NCBI RefSeq assembly: GCF_007990245.1
Contig: NZ_BJWG01000010.1
Coordinates: 62,001-126,000, forward strand
Origin: Cellulomonas composti
GTDB taxonomy: Bacteria > Actinomycetota > Actinomycetes > Actinomycetales > Cellulomonadaceae
Length of the DNA: 64,000 nucleotides
Direction of reading: 5' to 3'
Numbering within the stretch: the first letter of the stretch is position 1; each line of letters begins with the position of its first letter. A model generated the notes under the pieces. The model was not told where the DNA came from. It did no database searches and saw only the letters and a program-made list of their open reading frames with translations. Shown here piece by piece: positions 35,334 through 44,323 of this stretch. A program made the translations under genes and the position numbers.

Positions 35334-36764
35334 CTAGTCGGTGGTGCGTTGGTGGAGCATGCGGGCCACCTCGGCGATGGTTCCGGACATCGACGGGTAG
35401 ACCGTGCTCGCCTCGGCGACCTGGTCGACGGTCATCCGGTGGGCGATCGCGAGCGTGAGCGGGAACACCGACTCGCTCGCACGCGGTCCGACGAGCACCG
35501 CCCCGAGCACCGTGCCGGAGCCCTGCTGCGCGAAGATCTTCACGAACCCCTCGCGCACACCCAGCATCTTGGCGCGCGCGTTGCGCGCGATCGGGAGTGA
35601 CGAGACGACGTACCGCACGCCCTCCTGCTGCAGGCGCGCCTCGGAGTAGCCGACCGTGGCGATCTCGGGCGCGGTGAAGATGTTCGCGGACACGCCGCGC
35701 AGCGACAGCGGCGTCACGGCGTCGCCCAGCGCGTGCGACATCGCGATCCGGCCCTGCGTCGCGGCGACGGACGCGAGCGGCAGCACGCCGGTCACGTCGC
35801 CGGCGGCGTACACGCCGCGCGCCGTGGTGCGCGAGACCTTGTCGACCTCGATGTGCCCGGACGGCGTGAGCCGGACGCCGGCGTCCTCGAGCCCGAGGCC
35901 GTGCGTCGTCGGAATCGAGCCGACCGCGAACAGCACGTGCGACCCCTCGACCTCACGACCGTCGACGAGCGTGACGACGACGCCGTCGGCCGTGCGTCGC
36001 GCACCGGCCGCTCGGGAGCGGGACAGGACGCTCATGCCGCGCGCACGGAAGACGTCCTCGATCAGCGCGGCCGCGTCGGCGTCCTCACCGGGCAGCACGC
36101 GGTCGCGCGACGACACGAGCGTCACGCGCGCACCGAGCGACGTGTACGCGCCCGCGAACTCGGCACCCGTCACACCGGACCCGACGACGACGAGGTGCTC
36201 GGGCAGCGCCGTCAGCTCGTAGAGCTGCATCCACGTGAAGATCCGCTCGCCGTCGGGCCGGGCCTCCGCCAGCTCCCGCGGGCGGGCGCCCGTGGCGACC
36301 AGGACGACGTCCGCGTCGAGCCGCTCGTCGGGGATGCCCGAGGGGGCCTCGACGACCACGACCGACGGACCGTCGAGCCGCCCGCGGCCCTGCACGACGC
36401 GCACGCCCTCGCGCTCGAGGCGCGCCCGGATGTCCGCGGACTGCGCGGCCGCGAGCGCCTTGACCCGCGTGTTCACCGCGGCGATGTCGATGTGGTGGCG
36501 GGTGTCCCCGCCGCTCGTCGCGGACCGGATGCCGAGCTCGGATGCACGGTCCGCGATCGTCATCCACTCGGCGGTCGCGATGAGCGTCTTGGAGGGGACG
36601 ACGTCCGTGAGCACCGCGGCCCCGCCGACGCCGTGCTGCTCGACGACCGTGACGTCCGCACCAAGACGGCGCGCCACCAGGGCTGCCTCGTACCCGCCGG
36701 GACCGCCCCCGACGACGACGACGCGGGTGGCTGACGGGTCCGGCGCCAGGATGCCTGTGCTCAC
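35334..36764 (-). CDS. Flavoprotein NAD(P)H-quinone reductase, LpdA-like
   Basis: 476 residues of the disulfide reductase fold. FAD motif VVVVGGGPGGYEAALVARRL (about 15-34), NAD motif VVVGSGVTGAEFAGAYTSLG (about 190-209), and ATQGRIAMSHALGD before the C-terminal interface domain. The usual redox CxxxxC is replaced by GVGGAAVLTDVVPSK, so it cannot act as a dihydrolipoamide dehydrogenase. The same loss marks the mycobacterial Rv3303c-type quinone reductase. GTG 36764 has CAGAAT 6 nt upstream, a near-consensus leaderless -10. Divergent from PNP. Confidence 0.9.
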   Translation of the reverse strand: MSTGILAPDPSATRVVVVGGGPGGYEAALVARRLGADVTVVEQHGVGGAAVLTDVVPSKTLIATAEWMTIADRASELGIRSATSGGDTRHHIDIAAVNTRVKALAAAQSADIRARLEREGVRVVQGRGRLDGPSVVVVEAPSGIPDERLDADVVLVATGARPRELAEARPDGERIFTWMQLYELTALPEHLVVVGSGVTGAEFAGAYTSLGARVTLVSSRDRVLPGEDADAAALIEDVFRARGMSVLSRSRAAGARRTADGVVVTLVDGREVEGSHVLFAVGSIPTTHGLGLEDAGVRLTPSGHIEVDKVSRTTARGVYAAGDVTGVLPLASVAATQGRIAMSHALGDAVTPLSLRGVSANIFTAPEIATVGYSEARLQQEGVRYVVSSLPIARNARAKMLGVREGFVKIFAQQGSGTVLGAVLVGPRASESVFPLTLAIAHRMTVDQVAEASTVYPSMSGTIAEVARMLHQRTTD

Positions 36765-36813
36765 GGGTGCATTCTGCCGTCCGACGAGCCCTGCGGCCGC
36801 CCGGGCGTCGGAC

Positions 36814-36819
36814 TAGCCT
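36814..36819 (+). promoter_or_regulatory. -10 hexamer TAGCCT, leaderless start of PNP gene
   Basis: TAGCCT, 6 nt, then ATG 36826. Confidence 0.55.
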
Positions 36820-36825
36820 GCGAGC

Positions 36826-37656
36826 ATGAGCGACCTCCTGGACCTCGACGACCCGACCACCGACCCCTTCGACGTCGCACGCGCGGCCGCCGAGCACCTC
36901 GCGGAGGCGACCGGTGTGGCCCACCACGACGTGGCGCTCGTGCTCGGCTCCGGGTGGGGCGGCGCGGCCGACCTGCTCGGCGAGACGGTGGCCGAGGTGC
37001 CCGCGACGTCGGTGCCGGGGTTCTCCGCCGCGGCCGTCGTCGGGCACTCCGGGACGATCCGCTCGGTGCGCATCGGGGACGGCGACAAGCACGCTCTGGT
37101 GCTCGGCTCGCGCACGCACCTGTACGAGGGCCGGGGGGTCCGGCGCGTCGTGCACGGGATGCGGACGGCCGCGGCGACGGGCGCCCGCACCGTGGTGCTG
37201 ACCAACGGCTGCGGCGGGCTCAACCCCGCCTGGGCGCCGGGCACGCCGGTGCTCATCAGCGACCACATCAACCTGACCGCGACGTCACCGCTCGAGGGTG
37301 CGACGTTCGTCGACCTCACGGACCTGTACTCCGCGCGCCTGCGGGCGGTCGCCCACGAGGTCGACGCCGGGCTCGACGAAGGCGTGTACGTGCAGTTCCG
37401 CGGACCGCACTACGAGACGCCGGCGGAGGTCGCGATGGCCGGGCGGATCGGCGGCGACCTCGTCGGGATGTCGACGACGCTCGAGGCGATCGCAGCCCGG
37501 CACGCGGGGATGGAGGTGCTCGGCATCTCGCTGGTCACCAACCTTGCCGCAGGCGTCGGCACCGAGGCGCTCTCGCACGAGGAGGTGCTCGAGGCGGGGC
37601 GCGCCGCGGGGCCGCGGATCAGCGCGCTGCTCGCGGAGGTCGTGCGCCGGCTCTGA
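36826..37656 (+). CDS. Purine-nucleoside phosphorylase (trimeric type)
   Basis: Splits inosine, guanosine and deoxy forms with phosphate into base and (deoxy)ribose-1-phosphate. 276 residues. Signatures: LGSGWGGAADLLG (phosphate loop), VGHSGTIRSVRIGD (phosphate-binding His), RTHLYEGRGV, FRGPHYETPAEVAMA and GMSTTLEAIAARH then VTNLAAG near the base site. The Glu/Asn pair indicates 6-oxopurine preference. It lies 88 nt before the phosphohexomutase, which may use the product. Confidence 0.94.
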   Translation: MSDLLDLDDPTTDPFDVARAAAEHLAEATGVAHHDVALVLGSGWGGAADLLGETVAEVPATSVPGFSAAAVVGHSGTIRSVRIGDGDKHALVLGSRTHLYEGRGVRRVVHGMRTAAATGARTVVLTNGCGGLNPAWAPGTPVLISDHINLTATSPLEGATFVDLTDLYSARLRAVAHEVDAGLDEGVYVQFRGPHYETPAEVAMAGRIGGDLVGMSTTLEAIAARHAGMEVLGISLVTNLAAGVGTEALSHEEVLEAGRAAGPRISALLAEVVRRL

Positions 37657-37732
37657 CGCCGCCGACCGCGGCACGAGCCGGATCTCCATGCCCTGGCCTG
37701 CGTCCGGGGTCGTGCGGCGCGCGACGGATCAC

Positions 37733-37738
37733 TACGTT
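37733..37738 (+). promoter_or_regulatory. -10 hexamer TACGTT, leaderless start of phosphohexomutase
   Basis: TACGTT, 6 nt, then ATG 37745. Confidence 0.45.
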
Positions 37739-37744
37739 GGGGAC

Positions 37745-39583
37745 ATGAGCAACGAGGCTTGGGACGATCTGCGCGCCCGCGTCGAGCAGTGGATCGACGA
37801 CGATCCCGATCCGCGCACCGCGGCCGAGCTGCGGGACCTGATCGACACCGCGGAGCGACACACGGTGGGAGCCCCGACGAACCCGACCGAGGACGGCCTC
37901 GACCGCGCCGCAGCGGCCGCCCGTACCGAGCTCGCGGACCGGTTCCGCGGGCCGCTCGAGTTCGGCACCGCCGGGCTGCGCGGCCGCGTCGAGGGCGGAC
38001 CGCACCGGATGAACCGTGCCGTCGTCATCCGCGCCGCCGCGGGGCTGTCCGACTACCTGCTCGGCGAGCTCGACGGCCTGCCCGCCCCGCGCGTCGTCGT
38101 CGGGTACGACGCACGGCACGGATCGCACGACTTCGCGTACGACACGGCGGCAGTCATGACGGCCGTCGGCATCGACGTGATGGTGCTCCCGAGCCCGCTG
38201 CCGACGCCCGTGCTGGCGTTCGCGGTGCGCCACCTCGGCGCCGACGCGGGCGTCATGGTCACCGCGTCGCACAACCCGCCGCGCGACAACGGGTACAAGG
38301 TGTACCTCGGCGGTCGCGTCGTGACCGACGCCGGTCAGGGCTCGCAGATCGTGCCGCCGGCCGACTCGGCGATCGCCGCCGAGATCGCGCGCGTGCACTC
38401 GGTCGCCTCCGTGCCGCGCGCCGAGTCCGGCTGGACCGTGCTGGGCGACGAGATCGTCGACGAGTACGTCGCCGCGACCCTCACGCTGGCCGACCCGACG
38501 ATCGGCGCCGCGGCGGGCGACCTGCGCATCGTGCTCACGCCGCTGCACGGCGTGGGCGGCGCGCTCGGCGAGCGGGTGCTGCGCGCCGCGGGCTTCACCG
38601 ACGTGCTCGTCGTGCCCGAGCAGAGCGCACCCGACCCGGACTTCCCGACCGTCGCGTTCCCGAACCCCGAGGAGCCGGGCGCGATCGACCTCGCGCTCGG
38701 ACTCGCGAGCGACCAGCGCGCCGACCTCGTCATCGCGCTCGACCCGGACGCCGACCGCTGCGCCGTCGCGGTGCTCGACCCGCGCGCACGCACGCACCGC
38801 GGCCCCGACACCGCGGGCGCCGAGGGCTGGCGGATGCTGCACGGCGACGAGACCGGGTCGCTGCTCGGCGCGATCGTCGCGCGGCGGATCGCCGCCGAAC
38901 CCGGCCCGATCGACCCCGAGACCACGTTCGCCAGCTCGATCGTGTCCTCGCGCCTGCTGTCGCGCATCGCCGCGGCCGCGGGCGTGCAGCACCGCCAGAC
39001 CCTCACCGGTTTCAAGTGGCTCTCGCGCGTTGACGGGTTGGCGTACGCGTACGAGGAGGCGCTCGGGTACTGCGTCGCCCCGCAGAACGTGCACGACAAG
39101 GACGGCATGTCAGCCGCGCTGCTCGTCGCGTCCGCGGCCGCCCGGCTCAAGGCCGAGGGGCGCACGCCGATGGACGTGCTCGACGACCTCGCGCGCGCGC
39201 ACGGCCTGCACCTCACGGGTCAGGTGTCCGCGCGGTTCGACGACCTGGCGCAGATCCCCGCGACCGTGCAGCGACTGCGCGAGGCTCCCCCGACGACCGT
39301 CGGCGGCTCGCCCGTCACCTCGGTCGTCGATCTCGCGCACGGGTCCGACGAGGACCGCGACGGACTGCCCCCGACCGAGGGACTGCGGCTCGACGCCGCC
39401 GACCGCACCCGCGTCATCGTCCGACCGTCGGGGACCGAACCCAAGGTCAAGTGCTACCTCGAGGTGATCGAGCCCGTCGCACCCGATGCCGACGACGCCG
39501 CGGTGGGTGTCGCCCGCGAGCGCGCCCGGCACCGGCTCGACCAGGTGGCCGCCGACATGCGCTCGGCCCTCGGCATCGGCTGA
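37745..39583 (+). CDS. Alpha-D-phosphohexomutase (PMM/PGM, PgcA/ManB-like; possible phosphopentomutase)
   Basis: Shifts phosphate between C1 and C6 (or C5) of sugar phosphates. 612 residues. FGTAGLRGRVEGG opens domain 1, TASHNPPRDNGYKVY holds the phosphoserine (Ser175), ALDPDADRCAVAV the magnesium Asp triad, GDETGSLLG the sugar-binding loop and RPSGTEPKVKCYLEV the phosphate-binding end. The long-form PgcA-like type, its place behind PNP and near deoC, and no other phosphopentomutase in view make a role in ribose-1-phosphate isomerisation plausible. Confidence 0.92.
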   Translation: MSNEAWDDLRARVEQWIDDDPDPRTAAELRDLIDTAERHTVGAPTNPTEDGLDRAAAAARTELADRFRGPLEFGTAGLRGRVEGGPHRMNRAVVIRAAAGLSDYLLGELDGLPAPRVVVGYDARHGSHDFAYDTAAVMTAVGIDVMVLPSPLPTPVLAFAVRHLGADAGVMVTASHNPPRDNGYKVYLGGRVVTDAGQGSQIVPPADSAIAAEIARVHSVASVPRAESGWTVLGDEIVDEYVAATLTLADPTIGAAAGDLRIVLTPLHGVGGALGERVLRAAGFTDVLVVPEQSAPDPDFPTVAFPNPEEPGAIDLALGLASDQRADLVIALDPDADRCAVAVLDPRARTHRGPDTAGAEGWRMLHGDETGSLLGAIVARRIAAEPGPIDPETTFASSIVSSRLLSRIAAAAGVQHRQTLTGFKWLSRVDGLAYAYEEALGYCVAPQNVHDKDGMSAALLVASAAARLKAEGRTPMDVLDDLARAHGLHLTGQVSARFDDLAQIPATVQRLREAPPTTVGGSPVTSVVDLAHGSDEDRDGLPPTEGLRLDAADRTRVIVRPSGTEPKVKCYLEVIEPVAPDADDAAVGVARERARHRLDQVAADMRSALGIG

Positions 39584-39608
39584 CGCCCCGGCGCAGCTCG
39601 AGCCCCTC

Positions 39609-39656
39609 GACCAGACGCACCTCCGAACAGACGCACCTGCGACCAGACGCACCTCG
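39609..39656. repeat. 16-bp tandem repeat, three copies
   Basis: GACCAGACGCACCTCC, GAACAGACGCACCTGC and GACCAGACGCACCTCG run into the following terminator. Confidence 0.75.
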
Positions 39657-39693
39657 GCGCGGCGGTCCCGGAGGAGGCCCGCCGCGCCGAGGT
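39651..39693. terminator. Strong bidirectional hairpin between phosphohexomutase and TEP-repeat gene
   Basis: ACCTCGGCGCGGCGG and its exact complement CCGCCGCGCCGAGGT enclose a 13-nt loop. Confidence 0.8.
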
Positions 39694-39742
39694 CCGTTAC
39701 CCGCCGACCGGGTCCAGGGGTCGGAGGGGGTCGGGTGTCAGG

Positions 39743-40255
39743 TCAGGGCCGGCCACCGCCGTGGTGGCCGCCGCCGTGACCGTGACCGCGGTCGCGTCGG
39801 CCGTCGTTCCCGGGCTGACCGTGGTGCTGGTGGTCCTTGTGGCGACCGTCGCGGTCGTGGCCGTCACCCGGGTCGCACGGGTCTGACGGTGACGGGCTCG
39901 GGGTCGGGTCGGTCGGCGACGGCTCGGGCGTGGGCTCCGTCGTCGGCTCGGGCGTCGGCTCCGTCGTCGGCTCCGGCGTCGGCTCGGTCGTCGGCTCGGT
40001 CGTCGGCTCGGTCGTCGGCTCCGTGGTCGGCTCGGTCGTTGGCTCCGTGGTCGGCTCCGTCGTCGGCTCGGTGGTCGGCGTTCCGGATGCCGTGACGTAC
40101 GGCCACGGACGACCGACGCCGGGGTCGCCGTCCTGGTGCGCCACGGCGGGCACCACACCGATGAGACCGACTGCCAACGCCACGCCGGTCACCTTCACGG
40201 GGGTCCCGAGTGCGGCCACCTTGGCGAGAAGTGCTGCGAGGGTCGTGTTGATCAC
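39743..40255 (-). CDS. Exported Thr-Glu-Pro repeat protein with His/Gly/Asp-rich tail
   Basis: 170 residues. A hydrophobic N-terminus (PVKVTGVALAVGLIGVVPAV, about 18-37) is a signal peptide or anchor. About 13 tetrapeptides of TTEP/TPEP follow, encoded by 12-bp repeats, and make an extended cell-wall-spanning linker. The C-terminus (DGHDRDGRHKDHQHHG and HGHGGGHHGGG) is a likely metal-binding tail. GGAGG lies 5 nt before GTG 40255, better than GTG 40261. It follows the sigma/anti-sigma pair in the same direction and could be its target. No known family. Confidence 0.65.
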   Translation of the reverse strand: MINTTLAALLAKVAALGTPVKVTGVALAVGLIGVVPAVAHQDGDPGVGRPWPYVTASGTPTTEPTTEPTTEPTTEPTTEPTTEPTTEPTTEPTPEPTTEPTPEPTTEPTPEPSPTDPTPSPSPSDPCDPGDGHDRDGRHKDHQHHGQPGNDGRRDRGHGHGGGHHGGGRP

Positions 40256-40410
40256 GTCCACCTCCAGGATCGTCGCGGTCCCGTTGTCCGCACCTCGTCG
40301 GGGTGCCGGGCCGCTCCATTCCCCTGAGTCATCGAGCCGGTCCGCGCCAGGGGTACGGCTCGGACCGAGATCGACGCTGACCTGCGTAGACGTGTCGACG
40401 CACCGACGCG

Positions 40411-41385
40411 TCAGGGGCCGGTGCGGCCGCCGCCGTCGTCGCCTCCGCCGCCCCAGCCGCTGCCGCGTCCGTCGCCGGAACCGCCGCCGGAGCCGCCGCC
40501 GCCGTCTCCACGACCGTCGTCACCACGACCGTCGTCACCACGACCGGAGCCGCCGTCGTTCCCCCGGCCGTCGTCGCCACCGTCGCCGTCGGGGTGATCG
40601 TCGCGGTCGTCGCGACCGCCACCCTCGTCGCCACCGCGGTCGCGCCAGCGGCCGTCTCCGTGGCCGTCGTCGCCACGACCGTCGTCCCAACGGTCGTCCC
40701 CACGACCGTCGTCCCAACGGTCGTCGCCACGACCGTCATTCCAGCGGTCGTCGCCGCTGCCGTCACTGCCGGAACGATCGTCGGGAACGGTCGGCACGAC
40801 GGGCACCGCGCGCTCGCTCGAGGACGGCGACGGCGTGGGCGTCGGCGATGTCCCGGCGGGAACAGGCATCACGGGCCCGTCACCCGAGATGGTGCGCCAC
40901 GCGTCGTTGACGAGGTCGACCACCGCCTGGCGCTGGAGCGCGGGCGGCGCGATACCCGTGGCCGCGGCAACACCCGACGCGACACCGACCGTCACGGCCG
41001 TGATCCCGACGACCGCCCCGACCCTGCGCAGCAGCACGACACGTCCCGACGAGCCGGCGAGACGCGACGTCCCGGCGCCGGCCCCGGCCTCGAGCACGCC
41101 ATCGGGCCCGGGCGCGACATCGGACCCGGGCGCCACATCGGGCCCGGACGCCACGACCGGTGCGGGTGCGGTGGCAGGCACTGCGCGCAGGGTGCGCACG
41201 GACGACGACGCACCGGCCGCGAAGATCGCGCGCAGCTCGTCGGACGGTGCGGGCGCGGCGGACCGCGAGAGCGCGTGCAGACCCGCGACGAAGGAGGTCA
41301 GCTCCGGCTCGTCCGGGACCGTCTCTCCGGCGAGCAGCAGGTCGTCCGGGATGCGCACATCCAGGTCATCGTCACGGGGGCTCAT
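40411..41385 (-). CDS. Putative anti-sigma factor with Asp/Gly-repeat extracytoplasmic tail
   Basis: 324 residues. The cytoplasmic part (about 1-115) begins DDLDVRIPDDLLLAGETVPD and ELTSFVAGLHALSRSAAP, a plausible sigma-binding segment. One membrane helix lies at about 121-145 (VGAVVGITAVTVGVASGVAA). Outside, PALQRQAVVDLVNDAWRTIS is followed by a low-complexity tail of WDDGRGDDR-like repeats rich in Asp, Gly, Arg and Trp. ATGA overlap with the sigma gene indicates coupling. The acidic tail may bind divalent cations; that is inference. Confidence 0.65.
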   Translation of the reverse strand: MSPRDDDLDVRIPDDLLLAGETVPDEPELTSFVAGLHALSRSAAPAPSDELRAIFAAGASSSVRTLRAVPATAPAPVVASGPDVAPGSDVAPGPDGVLEAGAGAGTSRLAGSSGRVVLLRRVGAVVGITAVTVGVASGVAAATGIAPPALQRQAVVDLVNDAWRTISGDGPVMPVPAGTSPTPTPSPSSSERAVPVVPTVPDDRSGSDGSGDDRWNDGRGDDRWDDGRGDDRWDDGRGDDGHGDGRWRDRGGDEGGGRDDRDDHPDGDGGDDGRGNDGGSGRGDDGRGDDGRGDGGGGSGGGSGDGRGSGWGGGGDDGGGRTGP

Positions 41386-41923
41386 AGGGGTACGCCCTGA
41401 CGCGCGAGCTCTCGTCGGACCGCGGCCAGGCCACGGCGCTGCAGGGCCTTGACCGCGCCGACGTTCTTGTCCGTCACCTGTGCGACCTGCTCGATGGTGA
41501 GGTCGGCGACGATGCGCAGCGTGAGCACCTCGCGCTGGTCGGCGGTCAGCGCTTCGAGCACCTGGAGCACCCGCCGCTCGGAGAGCGCGTCGAGCGCGTC
41601 GTCCTCGGCGCTGCCCACGGGCGGCGGCTCGACCTCCTCGACGGGCTCCGCGAGGTCTCGCGAGCGGCGGCGCCACTCGTCGACGGCACGGTGGTGGGCG
41701 ATCGTGAACACCCACGAGCGGAACTTCGTCTGGTCGCCGCGGAACCGCCCCAGACCCGGAACACCGCGAGGAAGACCTCGTTCGTCAGGTCGTCGACGTC
41801 GGGCGTGCCGCGGGCTCGCAGGTACGCCGCAACCGGGCGGACCAGGTCGCGGTAGAGCGCCTCGAACGCGGGGCCGGACCCGTCACGGGCCGCGCCCAGC
41901 ACGTCGTCGAAATCGTCCACCAC
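41382..41923 (-). pseudogene. Sigma-70 family (ECF-type) factor gene with frameshift
   Basis: GTG 41923 (MVDDFDDVLGAARDGSGPAF) reads through region 2 (LYRDLVRPVAAYLRARGTPD then DLTNEVFLAVFRVW). At about 41745-41753 (minus strand TGGGGCGG) the frame must slip by one base to continue GRFRGDQTKFRSWVFTIAHH and region 4 (ADLTIEQVAQVTDKNVGAVK) to the stop overlapping the anti-sigma gene. Both halves have normal codon use, so loss is recent or a sequencing error in a G run. A good promoter and GGAGG lie upstream. Confidence 0.8.
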
Positions 41924-41971
41924 GCCGCGCGGACCTCCGGGCCGTCGTTCGTCGGATGCGAGCGATCGGCC

Positions 41972-42000
41972 ACGCTAGGTGCGCGTCGCACGCTCGGCAA
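41972..42000 (-). promoter_or_regulatory. Sigma-70-type promoter of the frameshifted sigma gene
   Basis: Minus strand TTGCCG (42000-41995), 17-nt spacer, TAGCGT (41977-41972). The leader would be about 40 nt. Confidence 0.6.
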
Positions 42001-42103
42001 CCCCGACGACGACCTCGCCGACACCCCACCGACAGCCAGCCGACAGCCGACCGGCAGCCGGCCGGGCGGCGCCGGTCGCCTTGCTCGTCGGCGAACGTGC
42101 AGG

Positions 42104-42784
42104 TCAGTAGTCGGACTCCGCCTCCAGACCCGCGAGCACCGCCGCGGTGCCCGACAGGCCGAGCCGGGTCGCACCCGCCTCGATCATCGCGAGCGCGTCG
42201 CCCGCGGTACGGACGCCCCCCGACGCCTTGATCCCGAGCCGTCCCCCGACCGTCCCCGCCATGACGCGAACCGCATGCACGGTCGCGCCGCCGGTCGGGT
42301 GGAACCCCGTCGACGTCTTGACGAAGTCCGCACCGGCCGCCGCGGCTGCACGGCACGTCTCGACGATCTCGTGGTCGCTCAGCGCCGCCGACTCGATGAT
42401 GACCTTGAGCACCACGGGCGCGGGGGTCGCGGCGCGGACCGCCTCGATGTCGGCGCGCACGTCGTCGAACCGGCCCTCCTTCGCGGCGCCGACGTCGATC
42501 ACCATGTCGACCTCGTCGGCGCCGTCGAGCACCGCCTGCGCGGCCTCCGCCGCCTTCACGCTCGAGTGGTGCTTGCCGGACGGGAACCCGCACACCGTCG
42601 CGACCTTGAGCGTCGACGGGACCTCGACGGGCAGGAACGACGGCGAGATGCAGATCGAGTAGACGCCGAGCTGCGCGGCCTCCTCGACGAGCGCCTCGAC
42701 GTCGGCCCGGGTCGCCTCGGGCTTGAGCAGGGTGTGGTCGACGAACTGCGCCAGCGCAGCCGCGTCCAACGGGTCGTGGGTCAT
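42104..42784 (-). CDS. deoC: Deoxyribose-phosphate aldolase
   Basis: Cleaves 2-deoxyribose-5-phosphate to glyceraldehyde-3-phosphate and acetaldehyde. 226 residues. [15 protein letters not shown] opens the barrel, [11 protein letters not shown] follows, and [15 protein letters not shown] carries the Schiff-base lysine. ATG 42784 overlaps the stop of add (ATGA), so the two are coupled. It closes the deoxynucleoside route supplied by DeoA and PNP. Confidence 0.96.
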   Translation of the reverse strand: MTHDPLDAAALAQFVDHTLLKPEATRADVEALVEEAAQLGVYSICISPSFLPVEVPSTLKVATVCGFPSGKHHSSVKAAEAAQAVLDGADEVDMVIDVGAAKEGRFDDVRADIEAVRAATPAPVVLKVIIESAALSDHEIVETCRAAAAAGADFVKTSTGFHPTGGATVHAVRVMAGTVGGRLGIKASGGVRTAGDALAMIEAGATRLGLSGTAAVLAGLEAESDY

Positions 42785-43923
42785 GCTCGGTGCCTCCCTC
42801 CACGCGCCGCGGCGTACGCGGGGCGGATCACGGTGTCGACGAGCGCGACACGCTCGTCGTGGTGGACGAACGCGTGCTGTGCCGCGGTGACCGCGACGTC
42901 TTCGAGGTCCGCGAGGGACCAGTGCGCATGCTCGACGAGCAGCGCGAGCTCACGGCCCAGCGACGTGCCCGACTGCAGGCGGTTGTCGGTGTTGACGGTC
43001 ACCGCGAAGCCCAGGCGCTTGAGCCGGGTCACCGGATGGTCGGCGATCGAGGCCGCGGCCCCCGTCTGGACGTTGGACGACGGGCAGCACTCCAGTGCGA
43101 GGCGCCGGTCGCGCACCCAGTGTGCGAGCGGACCGAGCCGGTCGCCGTGCTCGTCGGTGCCGATGTCGTCCGCCAGTCGCGCACCGTGGCCGAGGCGCAG
43201 TGCTCCGGCGCGTACGGCGTCGTCGATCGAGGCCGGTCCGGCGGCCTCGCCCGCGTGCACCGTCGCGGGCAGGTGCGCGTCCTGCAGCACCTCGAACGCC
43301 TCTGCGTGCGCGGTCGCGGGGAACCCGTCCTCCGGCCCGGCGAGGTCGAACCCGACGACACCCGCATCCCGATGCTCGACCGCGAGCCGCGCGATCTGCG
43401 CGCCGTGGTCGGCCTGACGCATCGCGCACAGCAGCGCGACGACGCGGATGGGCCTCCCGTCGTCGTGCGCCTGCGCCGCACCCTCGTCGAGACCCGCGCG
43501 CACCGCCTCGACGACCTCGTCCAGCGTGAGTCCGCCCGCGAGGTGCTGCTCGGGCGCGTACCGGACCTCGGCGTACACGACACCGTCCGCCGCGAGGTCG
43601 AGGGCCGCCTCGCGGGCGACGCGGCGTAGCGCGTCCGCGGTCTGCAGCACCGCGACCGTGTGCGCGAACGTCTCCAGGTAGCGCTCGAGCGATCCCGCGC
43701 TCGCGGCCTCGACGAACCAGCGGCCCAGCTCGTCGGGGTCGGTGGTCGGCAGCTCGTGGCCGACCTGCGCCGCGAGCTCCACGATCGTCTGCGGGCGCAG
43801 GCCACCGTCCAGGTGGTCGTGCAGCAGGACCTTCGGCAGTCCGGGGAGCAATGTGAGCAAGGCGCTGTCGGCCCGTCGGTCGTCCGACTCTTCGTCGGAC
43901 GCCTGCTCGTGGGGTTCGCTCAT
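42781..43923 (-). CDS. add: Adenosine deaminase
   Basis: Converts (deoxy)adenosine to (deoxy)inosine. 380 residues. The zinc site is built by [16 protein letters not shown] (HxH), HAGEAAG (His/Glu) and [13 protein letters not shown] (Asp); [13 protein letters not shown] is the conserved SxN segment. An acidic N-terminal extension (about 1-22, [15 protein letters not shown]) is unusual. ATG 43923 overlaps the stop of the small upstream gene and the add stop overlaps deoC, giving a tight three-gene operon. Confidence 0.95.
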   Translation of the reverse strand: MSEPHEQASDEESDDRRADSALLTLLPGLPKVLLHDHLDGGLRPQTIVELAAQVGHELPTTDPDELGRWFVEAASAGSLERYLETFAHTVAVLQTADALRRVAREAALDLAADGVVYAEVRYAPEQHLAGGLTLDEVVEAVRAGLDEGAAQAHDDGRPIRVVALLCAMRQADHGAQIARLAVEHRDAGVVGFDLAGPEDGFPATAHAEAFEVLQDAHLPATVHAGEAAGPASIDDAVRAGALRLGHGARLADDIGTDEHGDRLGPLAHWVRDRRLALECCPSSNVQTGAAASIADHPVTRLKRLGFAVTVNTDNRLQSGTSLGRELALLVEHAHWSLADLEDVAVTAAQHAFVHHDERVALVDTVIRPAYAAARGGRHRA

Positions 43924-44156
43924 GCGTCCCGGTCCTCGTCGTCCAGGAGCACCTCGGTGTCCTGCTCCACGACGTCGGCCTCGTCGGCGCGTCCCTCGAG
44001 GTCCGCGCGCGGGAGGTCGGGGATGTGGTCCTCGGGGTTGGCGGGCGATGCGGCGGCCGCGGCGTCGCGGGCGTCCGTGAGACGGACCGGCGCGTCGGGG
44101 TCGACGGGCTCGAGGCCCGCGTCCCGCCAGGCCTCCGAGCCGGGGAGCGTGCTCAT
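43920..44156 (-). CDS. Small acidic protein leading the add-deoC operon
   Basis: 78 residues, [20 protein letters not shown] then [15 protein letters not shown], ending [17 protein letters not shown]. Strongly acidic, no membrane segment, no family I can name. AGGAGAACCGCC precedes the ATG as a ribosome site. Its stop overlaps the add start by 4 nt, so it is translated with the deaminase. It may be a regulatory or structural partner; function unknown. Confidence 0.7.
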   Translation of the reverse strand: MSTLPGSEAWRDAGLEPVDPDAPVRLTDARDAAAAASPANPEDHIPDLPRADLEGRADEADVVEQDTEVLLDDEDRDA

Positions 44157-44323
44157 GGCGGTTCTCCTTCGTCGGCGCCTCGCCGGCGGACCCGTCGTCC
44201 GCGGCGACCCGGTCCCATCGTCCTCTGATCAACCGTCCGCCGCACCCTCCCACAGGTCCCGGTCGCGCCTTCGCCACGGTTCCGACGAACCCGCTGGGCC
44301 CATCCCGGCGTCGTCCGTAGCCC

